Position numbers and translations under genes: made by a program. DNA of 19,117 bases from an uncultured Eubacterium sp. (GTDB lineage Bacteria; Bacillota_A; Clostridia; Lachnospirales; Lachnospiraceae). The DNA lies in contig CANTHI010000010.1 in the NCBI GenBank assembly GCA_947653505.1, positions 1 through 19,117 of the forward strand. The letters are read 5' to 3'. Positions 1 to 7,509 of the stretch are shown in pieces. Within the stretch, counting starts at the first letter, position 1. Each line of letters starts with the position of its first letter. Below the pieces are notes generated by a model, which was not told the origin of the DNA, did no database searches, and saw only the letters and a program-made list of their open reading frames with translations.

Positions 1-44
1 CCTAATGCCTTCGCTGTTTGAGCCCTGCGGTCTGAGCCAGTTGA

Positions 45-869
45 TGTCATTGCGATGCTGAGCCGATCCGGTGCGAGGAAATATCGCCTTCCAAATACTT
101 TAAACAGGGGGCCTGTGATGGAGCGTTTCTTACGAAAGAGTATACGTATGACGCCGGCCTGTTAAAAGAAAAGATGCTGGCACAGATAGAAAAATATTCG
201 AACATCCGGCTGGTTTATCATGCCAGGATCGCTACCATTGATAAAGATGGGACAGAATATGTAGTGACAATGGAACAGGGAGAAGCTTACAGAAGCGCTT
301 ATATTCTGAATGCGAGCTATGCGTCTGTGAATCAGATCTGCAGAAAAGCAGGTCTGGATTTATTTCAGATTAAATATGAGCTGTGTGAAATTATCCTGTG
401 CAAGGTGTCGGAAAAATTAAAAAATGTGGGTCTTACCGTGATGGACGGTCCTTTTTTTTCGATCATGCCGTTTGGGAAGAGCGGATATCATTCGTTAACA
501 TCAGTAACATTTACACCTCATGTCACAAGCTATGATGATCTGCCGGTGTTTCCCTGTCAGAAAAAATGCAGCACGCGGTACTGCAGCCCCAGCCAGCTTG
601 GCAACTGCAATATATGCAGATACAGGCCGGAAAGCGCATGGGATTATATGTCAGGTCTTGCACGCAAATATATGAGGGAAGAATTTGGATTCCATTTTGA
701 ACAATCATTATTTTCTGTAAAGCCGGTTTTAAAAGTGACGGAGATCGATGATTCCAGGCCGACGGTTATAAAAATACATTCTAAGGATCCGGCTTTTATC
801 AGTGTGCTTTCAGGAAAAATAAATACGGTTTATGATTTAGACGAGGTGTTGCTTCATGAAAGAAAATAA
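45..869 (+). pseudogene. FAD-dependent oxidoreductase of a polysaccharide locus, 5'-interrupted C-terminal part
   Basis: The frame is open from about position 45 to the TAA at 867-869, and its translation is family-like well before the first good ATG at 174: residues reading SPSKYFKQGACDGAFLTKEY precede that ATG. This matches FAD-dependent oxidoreductases of the DAO/GMC-like type often found in capsule and glycan gene clusters, from memory of that family. The C-terminal half carries a cysteine-rich loop (CQKKC, YC, NCNIC at about 550-620) and a Trp-Asp-Tyr-Met segment, both usual for the family. The N-terminal FAD-binding domain with its Gly-rich motif is not visible. In-frame TGA codons at 33-35 and 42-44 cut the frame off from anything upstream. 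I therefore read it as a broken gene rather than one cut only by the window edge. A truncated product from ATG 174 is possible, but the site before it (aaaagaaaag) is a weak ribosome site. It overlaps the next gene by 14 bases. Confidence 0.65.
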
Positions 870-1785
870 TTTTGTGTCAGCAGTAGTCTGCCTGAATAAT
901 GGCGCAGGAAATGTCTATGATTTTTTAACGATGGCAAATGCTGTTTTTAAAAGTAATTTTAAAAACTGGGAATTTATTTGTGTAGGAGCGGAACTGGAAG
1001 AAGAGGCAGTAGAAAGCATTAAAAAATTTAAACAGGAAAATAAAAATGCGACAGTAACGATGATTGATATGGGATTTTCACAGGGACTGGAGGCATTTAT
1101 GCACGCGGGAATCGATTTGGCGATAGGAGATTACATCTATGAATTTGATACGTGTGTGGCTGACTATGATCCGGCTCTGATCATGGAGGTTTACAAAAAA
1201 GCAATAACGGGATGTGATATTGCTGCCGCGGTTCCTTCCAGACCTGGAAGCAGAATGCTTTCCAAAATGTTTTACCGGATCTACAATTGCTTTTCCAGGT
1301 CCAAAGGAGAAAAGATCGGGCCGGAACGGTTTCGTATCTTATCCAGGCGCGCGGTAAACCGGACCTGTGCATATGGCAGACTGATTCCCTACCGGAAAGC
1401 TGTTTATGCGTCCAGTGGCTTAAAGCTGGGAAATGTCATCTATGAGTCATCCGGTATGAAAGCGGACAGATCAGACAGGGATTCGGAAAAGATGAATACA
1501 GCGATTGATGCTCTGGTCATTTTTACGGATCTGGCTTACCGGTTTTCACTGGGGCTTTCGGTATGGATGGCAATCTTTATGGTGTTTGCGGGAGTATATA
1601 CCCTGATTGTGTATTTTGGGATGAATAAGCCGGTAGAAGGATGGGCGCCGCTGATGGGGATGATGTCACTGGCTTTTTTTGCGGTATTTGTGGTACTGAC
1701 GATTATTATAAAATATCTGGATGTGCTGCTGAAACTGGTATTTAAAAAGCAGAAATATCTGATCTCTTCGATTGAAAAATTATAG
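856..1785 (+). CDS. Family 2 glycosyltransferase with two C-terminal membrane helices
   Basis: A 309-residue protein. Residues 1-225 form a GT-A fold candidate: the opening strand at residues 7-13 (VSAVVCL), then NWEFICVG at 38-44, and an acidic cluster at 94-105 (Y-E-F-D98, then D103 and D105) where family 2 enzymes place the nucleotide-sugar/metal-binding Asp residues. Here the usual DxD is E96-F-D98. Two hydrophobic segments at about 231-255 and 268-293 resemble the anchors of GtrB/DPM1-type enzymes, which load a sugar onto undecaprenyl phosphate at the inner face of the membrane; that role here is inference. The ATG overlaps the preceding frame by 14 bases and has a GAGGTG site 7 bases upstream. 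Its stop codon lies in the first unit of a 13-bp tandem repeat. It was probably co-expressed with the next glycosyltransferase. Confidence 0.8.
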   Translation: MKENNFVSAVVCLNNGAGNVYDFLTMANAVFKSNFKNWEFICVGAELEEEAVESIKKFKQENKNATVTMIDMGFSQGLEAFMHAGIDLAIGDYIYEFDTCVADYDPALIMEVYKKAITGCDIAAAVPSRPGSRMLSKMFYRIYNCFSRSKGEKIGPERFRILSRRAVNRTCAYGRLIPYRKAVYASSGLKLGNVIYESSGMKADRSDRDSEKMNTAIDALVIFTDLAYRFSLGLSVWMAIFMVFAGVYTLIVYFGMNKPVEGWAPLMGMMSLAFFAVFVVLTIIIKYLDVLLKLVFKKQKYLISSIEKL

Positions 1786-1858
1786 AGAGAAGTTATAGAG
1801 AGAAGTTATGAAGAGAAGTTATAAAGAAAAGTTATAAAGAGAAGTTATAGAGAAAGGC
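1781..1858 (+). repeat. 13-bp tandem repeat, five full units plus a partial sixth
   Basis: Units start at 1781, 1794, 1807, 1820, 1833 and 1846. Units 1 and 2 are identical (tatagagagaagt); the others differ by one to three bases. The array begins inside the last codons of the glycosyltransferase gene (its TAG is 1783-1785) and runs to the ribosome site of the next gene, so it fills the whole gap. Each unit carries a purine-rich, Shine-Dalgarno-like stretch. The period is not a multiple of three. Confidence 0.9.
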
Positions 1859-1863
1859 AGTTT

Positions 1864-3687
1864 ATGTGGCAGGAAAACAGAAATAAAAAGCGAATCTTTG
1901 CAGTCATTGTACTGGGATCTTTTTTTGTGCGGATCATCCATCTGAATATTCCGATCGGAAATGATTTTCATGCGTTCAGACAGACGCATACTGCGATTAC
2001 CATTCAGAATTATTTCAGTGACGGATGGAGTCTTTTAAATTATGAGGTACCGGTATTTGGCAGACCCTGGAAGGTTCCGATGGAATGTCCTATATATCAG
2101 ACAGTGGTATATGCGCTGATGCGGATACTTGGTCAGACGGATATTGATTTCTGGTGCAGGGTAGTCAGCCTGATCCTGTTTTATCTTAGTGCCGCGGCTT
2201 TGAAAAAGGTGGCGGAGTTATTTGTAACAGGAGATGCTCCTGTTTATATCTGCAGTGTGTATCTGCTGTCTGCATTCAATATTTACTGGAGCCGGGCGGC
2301 AATGATCGATTTTATGTCGGTTTTATTTGCGCTGGTTTATGTCTGGGGATTATACAGCTGGCTGCGGGATGGAACTTTAAAAAAATATTGGATGGGACTG
2401 CTTTCCGGATGCTTTGGTTATCTGCTAAAAGCCACAACGATGTTCCCGTATGTATATCTGCTAGCTTTTTTTATACTCACATTGCTGATCAGGGAGATGA
2501 TGCAGGAGAAAAGAAAGGGTATGGGCGTATGCTCTTATGTCCGGCATAATCTGAAAAGAATGCTGCTGCTGGCGCATATCTGTATCGTGCCTGTGATAGC
2601 AGGGGCGCTGTGGACCCGCCATGCGGACCATGTAAAAATGCAGTCAGAATATACAAAGTGGCTGACCTCTGCGAATCTGAGCGCGTGGAATTACGGGACG
2701 TTTGCGCAGAAGTGCGATATTGCAAGCTGGCAGGTAATTCTGGAGCGGCTGAGCGGATTCTTTGGAGGAAGTATGGGATTATGTGTACTTCTGGCAGGTT
2801 ATATGGTTATACACAAAAAGCGGAATGTTTCTGTGCTGGTCTTTACTTTTTTATCCACGATGATGACAGCTGGTACACTGTTTAATCTGTATTATGTGCA
2901 TGATTATTATCTGATGGCGGTATCACCGCTTGTATGTATTTTTGCCGGCACGATGATGGCCGGGATCAAAGAGTCCGTATGGGATGAGGGAAATGCCGGC
3001 AGAACCGGTTTTGGAATTTTATGTGCAGTGATGTTATGTCTGCAATGGAATAGTAATCAGATATATCTGGATGGGATACTAAATGGCAATCAGGAAATGG
3101 CAGGTTTTGGAGGTTATATCAGACAGATTACAGACGAAGGGGAGCGGATTGCAGTTGAGGGAGAGGACTGGAGTTCCTCTACCCTGTATTATGCACAGCG
3201 CAAAGGGTTTATGATCAGGAATGCAGAATGGCTGGAGCAGGAGTCGTTTTTTGATTTTTTACATACAGATGACTATACAACGATAGCAGCGCATTCATTG
3301 GCGGCAGTGGAGGCATTTGCAGGACACTATGACAGGATGGTCCAGTATCCGTGGAATGCGGATGGGTATGTATATAAATTTTATGATCAGGAGAATGCCG
3401 GAAATCCTGTATTTTCGAATCAGGTTACTGTTTTATCAGGGAATACAGAAGAATATGATATCCGGGGAGCCGGATATCTGGGGTTTTGTTATGAGGATAC
3501 CGGGATCAGCAGGCAGATTCCGGTTGAAGTAACAGATGGACAGGGTCATGTGGTTTCAGATGTCATTCATCTTCTGACGGGCTGTGAACAAATCGATTAC
3601 CGGATCAGCGCATTGTGTGATGATCCGGTAAAGATCAGATTTCTGCCAGCAGAAGATGATGGAAACGGGTTTGTGATGAAGTATTAA
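1864..3687 (+). CDS. Multi-pass GT-C glycosyltransferase (ArnT/PMT-like, GT39/GT83 type)
   Basis: A 607-residue integral membrane protein. A first helix at about 11-28 is followed by an outside loop with D34 (GNDFHAFRQTH) and a second conserved-looking loop with E74 (KVPMECPIYQ). The SRAAMIDF segment at 143-150 with D149 also fits the GT-C pattern, in which an Asp just after the first helix is the likely catalytic residue and the donor is a polyprenyl-phosphate sugar. Further hydrophobic stretches run to about residue 400, followed by a soluble tail of about 200 residues. The product would move a lipid-linked sugar onto a glycan or lipid outside the membrane. The preceding GT2 protein is a plausible maker of the donor, which is inference from adjacency. 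The ATG at 1864 has AGAAAGG at 1851-1857 as its ribosome site. Confidence 0.8.
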   Translation: MWQENRNKKRIFAVIVLGSFFVRIIHLNIPIGNDFHAFRQTHTAITIQNYFSDGWSLLNYEVPVFGRPWKVPMECPIYQTVVYALMRILGQTDIDFWCRVVSLILFYLSAAALKKVAELFVTGDAPVYICSVYLLSAFNIYWSRAAMIDFMSVLFALVYVWGLYSWLRDGTLKKYWMGLLSGCFGYLLKATTMFPYVYLLAFFILTLLIREMMQEKRKGMGVCSYVRHNLKRMLLLAHICIVPVIAGALWTRHADHVKMQSEYTKWLTSANLSAWNYGTFAQKCDIASWQVILERLSGFFGGSMGLCVLLAGYMVIHKKRNVSVLVFTFLSTMMTAGTLFNLYYVHDYYLMAVSPLVCIFAGTMMAGIKESVWDEGNAGRTGFGILCAVMLCLQWNSNQIYLDGILNGNQEMAGFGGYIRQITDEGERIAVEGEDWSSSTLYYAQRKGFMIRNAEWLEQESFFDFLHTDDYTTIAAHSLAAVEAFAGHYDRMVQYPWNADGYVYKFYDQENAGNPVFSNQVTVLSGNTEEYDIRGAGYLGFCYEDTGISRQIPVEVTDGQGHVVSDVIHLLTGCEQIDYRISALCDDPVKIRFLPAEDDGNGFVMKY

Positions 3688-3692
3688 GTATT
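3679..3692 (+). repeat. 7-bp tandem duplication across a stop codon
   Basis: Two head-to-tail copies of aagtatt (3679-3685 and 3686-3692) span the TAA (3685-3687) of the GT-C glycosyltransferase gene. It is short enough to be chance, but it matches the pattern of stop-codon duplications elsewhere in this window. Confidence 0.5.
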
Positions 3693-4062
3693 GAGAAAGG
3701 AAACTTACAGGTGTCCGGTGATCCAGAATAACTTTGAACATCCTTATTTTCGCTTATTGGGAAATAAAGATGCCAGTGATATGCATGGAAGGGTAAATTT
3801 TGTGACAATGCTGAACAGCAGATTTTATGAGTATGCACAGACACATGATAATTTATTCCAAAAATGAGGAAGAGAATGCTCTGAGTGGCCTCAGGAGGCC
3901 GGACAGTATTTTAAAACCGGAAGATTTTATTTCGATCAGGGCAAATTGGGATCCAAAGAGCGTCAATCTGGCTAAAACTGCCCGGGAAATGAATCTCATC
4001 ACGAACAGTTATGTGTTTGTGATGATAACCCTGCTGAGCGTGCAATCATAAGAGAGCAGATA
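3691..4062 (+). pseudogene. FkbH-like HAD-family protein remnant (deleted and frameshifted)
   Basis: Three pieces in changing frames read as one FkbH-like (HAD-IIIC phosphatase-like) protein. Piece 1 (about 3691-3858, frame of 3721) gives VIQNNFEHPYFRLLGNKDAS and then MLNSRFYEYAQTHDNLF. Piece 2 (about 3845-4020, one frame over) gives YSKNEEENALSGL, then PDSILKPEDFISIRANW and NLAKTAREMNL. Piece 3 (4021-4062) gives DDNPAERAIIREQ. In intact family members about 90 residues with the DLDNTLWGG HAD motif lie between pieces 1 and 2; that stretch is missing, so a deletion joins them near 3845-3860. Pieces 2 and 3 are separated by the loss of one G near 4018-4021: restoring it reads FVDDNPAER, the usual motif. 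The N-terminus is also absent. Such proteins load or process acyl groups in polyketide and glycan clusters, so this fits the decayed polysaccharide locus. Family assignment is from memory of its sequence. Confidence 0.85.
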
Positions 4063-4078
4063 ATATTCTTTCGGAACC

Positions 4079-4183
4079 GCAGGAATTGCTGTGCTGGTGT
4101 TTGATACGGATACACATACATGTATTGACATCAGTACGTTTTTACAGTCAGATGCGTGGAAGATTGTTCATTGTAGTGCTTAA
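4079..4183 (+). other. Unassigned short coding remnant
   Basis: An open frame of 34 codons ending in TAA at 4181-4183 reads GIAVLVFDTDTHTCIDISTF and ends ...KIVHCSA. It has protein-like composition but no start codon or ribosome site. It does not look like the FkbH C-terminus. The pattern of hydrophobic strand, acidic turn and ID..F faintly recalls ILEI/FAM3-like tails seen on some surface-polysaccharide proteins, but I cannot support a name. Most likely it is the 3' scrap of another deleted gene of the same locus. Confidence 0.35.
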
Positions 4184-4223
4184 ATGTAGCTGCCTGTCTC
4201 ATTTTATATAGATTAAAATTATA

Positions 4224-4252
4224 TTGTAAGGGAAAAGAATCCGTGATAAAAT
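4224..4252 (+). promoter_or_regulatory. Sigma-A type promoter for the PIN toxin-antitoxin pair
   Basis: TTGTAA (4224-4229), a 17-base spacer and TAAAAT (4247-4252) sit just upstream of the pair, followed by AAAGGAG at 4258-4264. Four of six -35 bases and five of six -10 bases match consensus. It is well placed to give the pair its own transcript, separate from the broken genes before it. Confidence 0.6.
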
Positions 4253-4276
4253 AGTGCAAAGGAGTGGATCATATAT

Positions 4277-4756
4277 ATGGCAGGAAAACTGAAAATATAT
4301 TTAGATACATCGGTTATAAGCCATCTGATGCAGGAAGATGTTCCGGAGAAGATGGCAGATACAAGAAAGTTGTGGGAAATGTTTCAGAAAGGTGTATATG
4401 ATGTCTGTCTTTCGACTGTAACCCTTCAGGAGATTGATGATTGTCCGGAACCTAAAAGGAGTAGTCTGTGGGGATATTTGAATCAAATTCAATATGAAAC
4501 CTTTGATATTACAGAATGTGTTCTGGATGTCGCACGTAAGATAATTTCTATGGGAGTGCTTACAAAGAAAAGTTTTGACGATTGCCAGCATATTGGTGTT
4601 GCTGTAGTGAATGATTGTGATTGTATTATATCCTGGAATTTTAAGCATATTGTAAATGTGAAAACTATCCGGGGCGTAAGGGCAATTGCAAATCTGGAAG
4701 GTTATAGGCCGATAGAGATTTTAAGTCCACTGGTATTGTTAGGAAGTGAGGAATGA
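4277..4756 (+). CDS. PIN-domain protein, probable toxin ribonuclease
   Basis: A 159-residue protein covering a whole PIN domain. The first acidic residue is D10 in IYLDTSVIS, the second E52 in TLQEIDD, the third D101/D102 after KKSF, and the last region is D115 in CDCIISWNFKHIVN, where the usual final Asp is replaced by N121, as in a known PIN subgroup with a WNFKH signature. PIN toxins are Mg-dependent RNases that cut tRNA, rRNA or mRNA in the cytoplasm. The ATG at 4277 lies 13 bases after AAAGGAG, a slightly long spacing. Its TGA overlaps the next ATG as ATGA, which points to translational coupling with the small downstream partner. A toxin role is inference; a housekeeping or orphan PIN nuclease cannot be ruled out. 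Confidence 0.8.
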   Translation: MAGKLKIYLDTSVISHLMQEDVPEKMADTRKLWEMFQKGVYDVCLSTVTLQEIDDCPEPKRSSLWGYLNQIQYETFDITECVLDVARKIISMGVLTKKSFDDCQHIGVAVVNDCDCIISWNFKHIVNVKTIRGVRAIANLEGYRPIEILSPLVLLGSEE

Positions 4757-4932
4757 TCATGGAAAAACCTGATTTAAGCCCGAATTTTACAATTGAGGAT
4801 ATACACAGGCTGCGGGAATATAACTATGAGGTGACAAAATATATGACTGACCGGGAAAGAATGGATTATTACAATAAGAGGGGAAGGGAAGTTCAGAAGA
4901 AATTAGAAGAAATGAAAACAGCAAATGTTTAG
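4753..4932 (+). CDS. Small acidic/basic partner protein, probable antitoxin of the PIN toxin
   Basis: A 59-residue protein starting at the ATG at 4753 (M-I-M-E-K-P) and ending at TAG 4930-4932. An alternative start is the second ATG at 4759. It contains FTIEDIHRLREYNYEVTKYM, then TDRERMDYYNKRG and a charged helix QKKLEEMK, so it is predicted to be mostly helical. AGGAAG at 4741-4746 is a good ribosome site. The overlap with the PIN stop and the shared promoter and terminator indicate a two-gene unit with the toxin first, opposite to the usual antitoxin-first order. It has no clear ribbon-helix-helix or AbrB motif, so the DNA-binding or toxin-blocking mode cannot be stated. Small proteins of this look next to PIN genes are annotated as antitoxins in Clostridia, from memory. 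Confidence 0.7.
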   Translation: MIMEKPDLSPNFTIEDIHRLREYNYEVTKYMTDRERMDYYNKRGREVQKKLEEMKTANV

Positions 4933-4968
4933 CGGTAAGGGGTTTATCTGACATTTGGGTTGTTGAGG

Positions 4969-5020
4969 GCGGCGTTCCTCTTCCTGCTATGGAATAGGAA
5001 CGCCGCACTTTTTCTTTTTT
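4969..5020 (+). terminator. Intrinsic terminator of the toxin-antitoxin unit
   Basis: A hairpin with 11-base arms gcggcgttcct (4969-4979) and aggaacgccgc (4996-5006) extends inward after one mismatch by TTCC/GGAA to a 6-base loop. It is followed by a T-rich tract (5009-5020). On the + strand it ends the toxin-antitoxin transcript. On the - strand the same hairpin lies after rpe but lacks a T-tract, so it is a weaker terminator there. Confidence 0.85.
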
Positions 5021-5669
5021 ACTTCATAATATCCAGCAGTCTTTTCGTATTTTCCTCCACATCTCCATCGAATACTGCACTTCCGGATACAATAATATTT
5101 GCTCCTGCATCCAGCACACGCTCCAGCGTCTCAAAATTAATCCCGCCGTCTACCTCAATATCTGTTTTAAGTCCCCTGCGGTCTATGATCTTTTTCAAAT
5201 CCCAGATTTTGTCCAGTGTATACGGGATCAGTTTCTGTCCGCCCAGTCCCGGATTGACGGTCATAATGAGCACCATGTCCACCCGCGGCAGTATATAATC
5301 CAGTACAGTAAGCGGCGTTGCCGGACATAACGCGATGCCTGCCAGCAGCTCCCGTTCCTTAATCATGTCTACGGCGTGATTCAGATCCGTGCATGCTTCT
5401 GCATGTACGGTAATAATATCCGCACCGCAGTCCGCAATCTGACGGATATAACGCACTGGCTCTTCAATCATCAGATGCACATCCAGCATCAGATTCGTAC
5501 TCCCTCTTAAGGAGCTTAACACTGGCATTCCAAACGAAATATTGGGCACAAAGCAGCCATCCATCACATCAAAGTGAAGATACTGCGCGCCTGCCTGCTC
5601 CGCAGCTGCTACCTGTTCCCCCAGTCTGGTAAAATCAGCTGCCAGTATTGATGGTGATAAGCAATTCAT
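5019..5669 (-). CDS. rpe: Ribulose-phosphate 3-epimerase
   Basis: Interconverts ribulose 5-phosphate and xylulose 5-phosphate in the non-oxidative pentose phosphate pathway, in the cytoplasm. The 216-residue TIM-barrel protein has full family length. Metal-binding residues are visible: H32 and D34 in LHFDVMDG, H65 in LDVHLMI and D174 in EVDGGIN. The phosphate-binding loop NPGLGGQKLIP (139-149) and ANIIVSGSAVF (190-200) are present. The ATG at 5667-5669 is chosen because the protein begins MNCLSPSILAADF, as in the family, and a GGGAGG ribosome site lies about 10 bases before it; a longer open frame upstream is not homologous. The start lies 4 bases after the stop of the secreted protein, so the two are in one operon that begins at leuA. 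Confidence 0.96.
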   Translation of the reverse strand: MNCLSPSILAADFTRLGEQVAAAEQAGAQYLHFDVMDGCFVPNISFGMPVLSSLRGSTNLMLDVHLMIEEPVRYIRQIADCGADIITVHAEACTDLNHAVDMIKERELLAGIALCPATPLTVLDYILPRVDMVLIMTVNPGLGGQKLIPYTLDKIWDLKKIIDRRGLKTDIEVDGGINFETLERVLDAGANIIVSGSAVFDGDVEENTKRLLDIMK

Positions 5670-5673
5670 ACAT

Positions 5674-7479
5674 TTAACCCTCCCCGTTAAGATTTTCCAG
5701 CGGACGCAGACTGTCCTCCCGTCCGTTTCCTGTGGCACTGCTTTTGCGCCCGGTTGTCTCATAATAGGTGACACCGGTGATCATGCCATTGTTTTCTCCG
5801 GCAATCATACCACCCTGTACATCACCAGCCAGATCCTTTGTATATTCCAGCGGAAAAAGTCCCAGTGCCCCGCCATCCCGCACCTGCCCGGAATTTTTGC
5901 CGGTAATGCCGCCTATATACAGTCTGGCCGGTGCCTTTAGTGTGCCAGATGCCTGAATACGGCTGCTGCTTTCACAGGCGTCGATAAATGCGGACTGGCC
6001 GTTGACCGCCGCGATACCGCCGACATACAGCGTACCTTCGCCGCTTACTTCTCCGGCTGCTGACAGATTCAGGCTGGCATTTACTTTCATGCGGGTCATG
6101 CGCTGATCGTTATATACAGCGCCGCCTGCCATATTGCCATAGGTATAGATTGTCCCATGCGCACTGCACCGGTCGATTACGCCGGTATTTTCTACCGTCA
6201 TCAGCGCGGCGTTTGTTGCAGAAGCAGAATAAATGACTGCACGCTCTACCACACAGTTCATAATCATGCCCTGATTTTCCTCTGAAATGACAGACGCACG
6301 CTTTTGTCCGGTTCCGGTAATCCTTGCATCGGATATGGTTACACAGTCCAGCTCGCCTTCCACACCGATTACGCCAAACAATGACCGGTTGCCGTTATAA
6401 TTCAGAATACGGTACATCTGTTCTTTTGGTTTGGCGTTGTAGCTTCCCATAAACGGATGTTCTGCACTGAAAATATTGCTGATAATCTCAGAACGCATAT
6501 CAATATCCTGCACCTGGATAAAATGCCTGTCCGGAAAATCCGCCATCCGTTTCAGATGCTCTGCAGCCGCGACCTCGTACGGATGCTCCCTTGTCCCTGT
6601 TCCCTGCAGAAACGGACTTTTTGCATAGTTTTTATAATAATGCCAGTTTCTCTTTGTATAACCGTCTGCCACAGCTTTTAGCCGGAACTCTCCTTCGTAC
6701 CGGACGCCTTTATCATCTTTTCCATTCCAGGAGATGGAAACACGTTTTCTGGCCGGTACCGCACCGAGCTTTTTCATCCAGATGGTTTCTCCACTGCGGC
6801 TGATCAGAGACAGGACGGTGTTTTTTGATGCCCGGTCCTGGCTCAGTGTGATCTTTACGGTATTTTCCCCACAGATAAAATCACCGCCGTCACTCGCAGA
6901 TGCATAAAAGCTGGTAATAGTTACCGGTAATTTTTTCACCCGCACGCGGATACGGACAATTTCGCTGTTAGCCCCGTTGGTACATGTAATATCTGTCACT
7001 CCCAGTTTTTTTGGAGTAATATTCAGCGGAATTTCATTGCCGGACCAGCTTCCCCAGCCAGCGCTGCAGATCTTTGGATTCTGTATTTTAAAGCTGACAA
7101 CGGCGTCTTTTGTAAATGTAAGCATCACCGGTGTCTCCCGTTTGATCGTCACAGCAGATAAAGACGTGCCATACGTCTCATTGACGAGAACCTTACAGGA
7201 ATATTCCCGTCCGCCTGCCTTCGCGGTAATGACAGCTTCGCCTTTACGGACGCCTGTCACGACTCCGGCCGATCCTACCCTGGCAATACGTTTGTCGCTT
7301 GTGGACCATCTGACAGATCCGGCTGCGCCCGTGAGCTGCAGTACTGTCTTTTGGCCAACACATATCGTTGCATTGGTCTGGTTCAGCCTGACAGCGGCTT
7401 CTGCCTGCGTATCGTGACCTGTAAACAACGATACTGCCAGCATGATACAGAATACCGTAAACTGATAGATTTTCTTCAT
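5674..7479 (-). CDS. Secreted Ig-like (BIG2, FlgD-like) protein with GLUG-type repeats
   Basis: A 601-residue predicted extracellular protein; function not known. The signal peptide is at about 1-28 (basic MKKIYQF, hydrophobic core, cleavage near QAEA). Residues about 29-100 look like a bacterial Ig-like BIG2 domain (WSTSDKRIARV, GVVTGVRKGEAVITA), and about 103-185 is a second Ig-like unit. About 186-275 is FlgD-like Ig, with SWNGKDDKGVRYEGEFRLKA. The segment G-T-REHPYEVAAAEHLKRMA (around 295-320) opens a region of GLUG-like repeats (GGIAAVNG, GGITGKNSG, GGMIAGENNG) that usually form a beta-helix. No LPXTG or C-terminal helix is visible, so it is likely released or non-covalently attached. 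The start at 7477-7479 is preferred because GGGAGGA lies about 12 bases before it; an ATG 21 bases upstream lacks a site. It sits between a small membrane protein and rpe. Confidence 0.8.
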   Translation of the reverse strand: MKKIYQFTVFCIMLAVSLFTGHDTQAEAAVRLNQTNATICVGQKTVLQLTGAAGSVRWSTSDKRIARVGSAGVVTGVRKGEAVITAKAGGREYSCKVLVNETYGTSLSAVTIKRETPVMLTFTKDAVVSFKIQNPKICSAGWGSWSGNEIPLNITPKKLGVTDITCTNGANSEIVRIRVRVKKLPVTITSFYASASDGGDFICGENTVKITLSQDRASKNTVLSLISRSGETIWMKKLGAVPARKRVSISWNGKDDKGVRYEGEFRLKAVADGYTKRNWHYYKNYAKSPFLQGTGTREHPYEVAAAEHLKRMADFPDRHFIQVQDIDMRSEIISNIFSAEHPFMGSYNAKPKEQMYRILNYNGNRSLFGVIGVEGELDCVTISDARITGTGQKRASVISEENQGMIMNCVVERAVIYSASATNAALMTVENTGVIDRCSAHGTIYTYGNMAGGAVYNDQRMTRMKVNASLNLSAAGEVSGEGTLYVGGIAAVNGQSAFIDACESSSRIQASGTLKAPARLYIGGITGKNSGQVRDGGALGLFPLEYTKDLAGDVQGGMIAGENNGMITGVTYYETTGRKSSATGNGREDSLRPLENLNGEG

Positions 7480-7509
7480 GTTTCCGCTCTGTCCTCCCAT
7501 CCTATGCAG

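Noticed and set aside
1781..1858. Repeat array as a possible CRISPR
   Set aside because: The units are 13 bp and contiguous, with no spacers, and the array fills a gene gap; it is a simple tandem repeat.
4969..5006. Hairpin as a full bidirectional terminator for rpe
   Set aside because: On the - strand the stem is not followed by a T-tract, so only + strand termination is well supported.
5674..5774. Longer N-terminus for the epimerase (35 more residues)
   Set aside because: The extra residues overlap the secreted-protein gene and are not family-like; the ATG at 5669 has a strong ribosome site.
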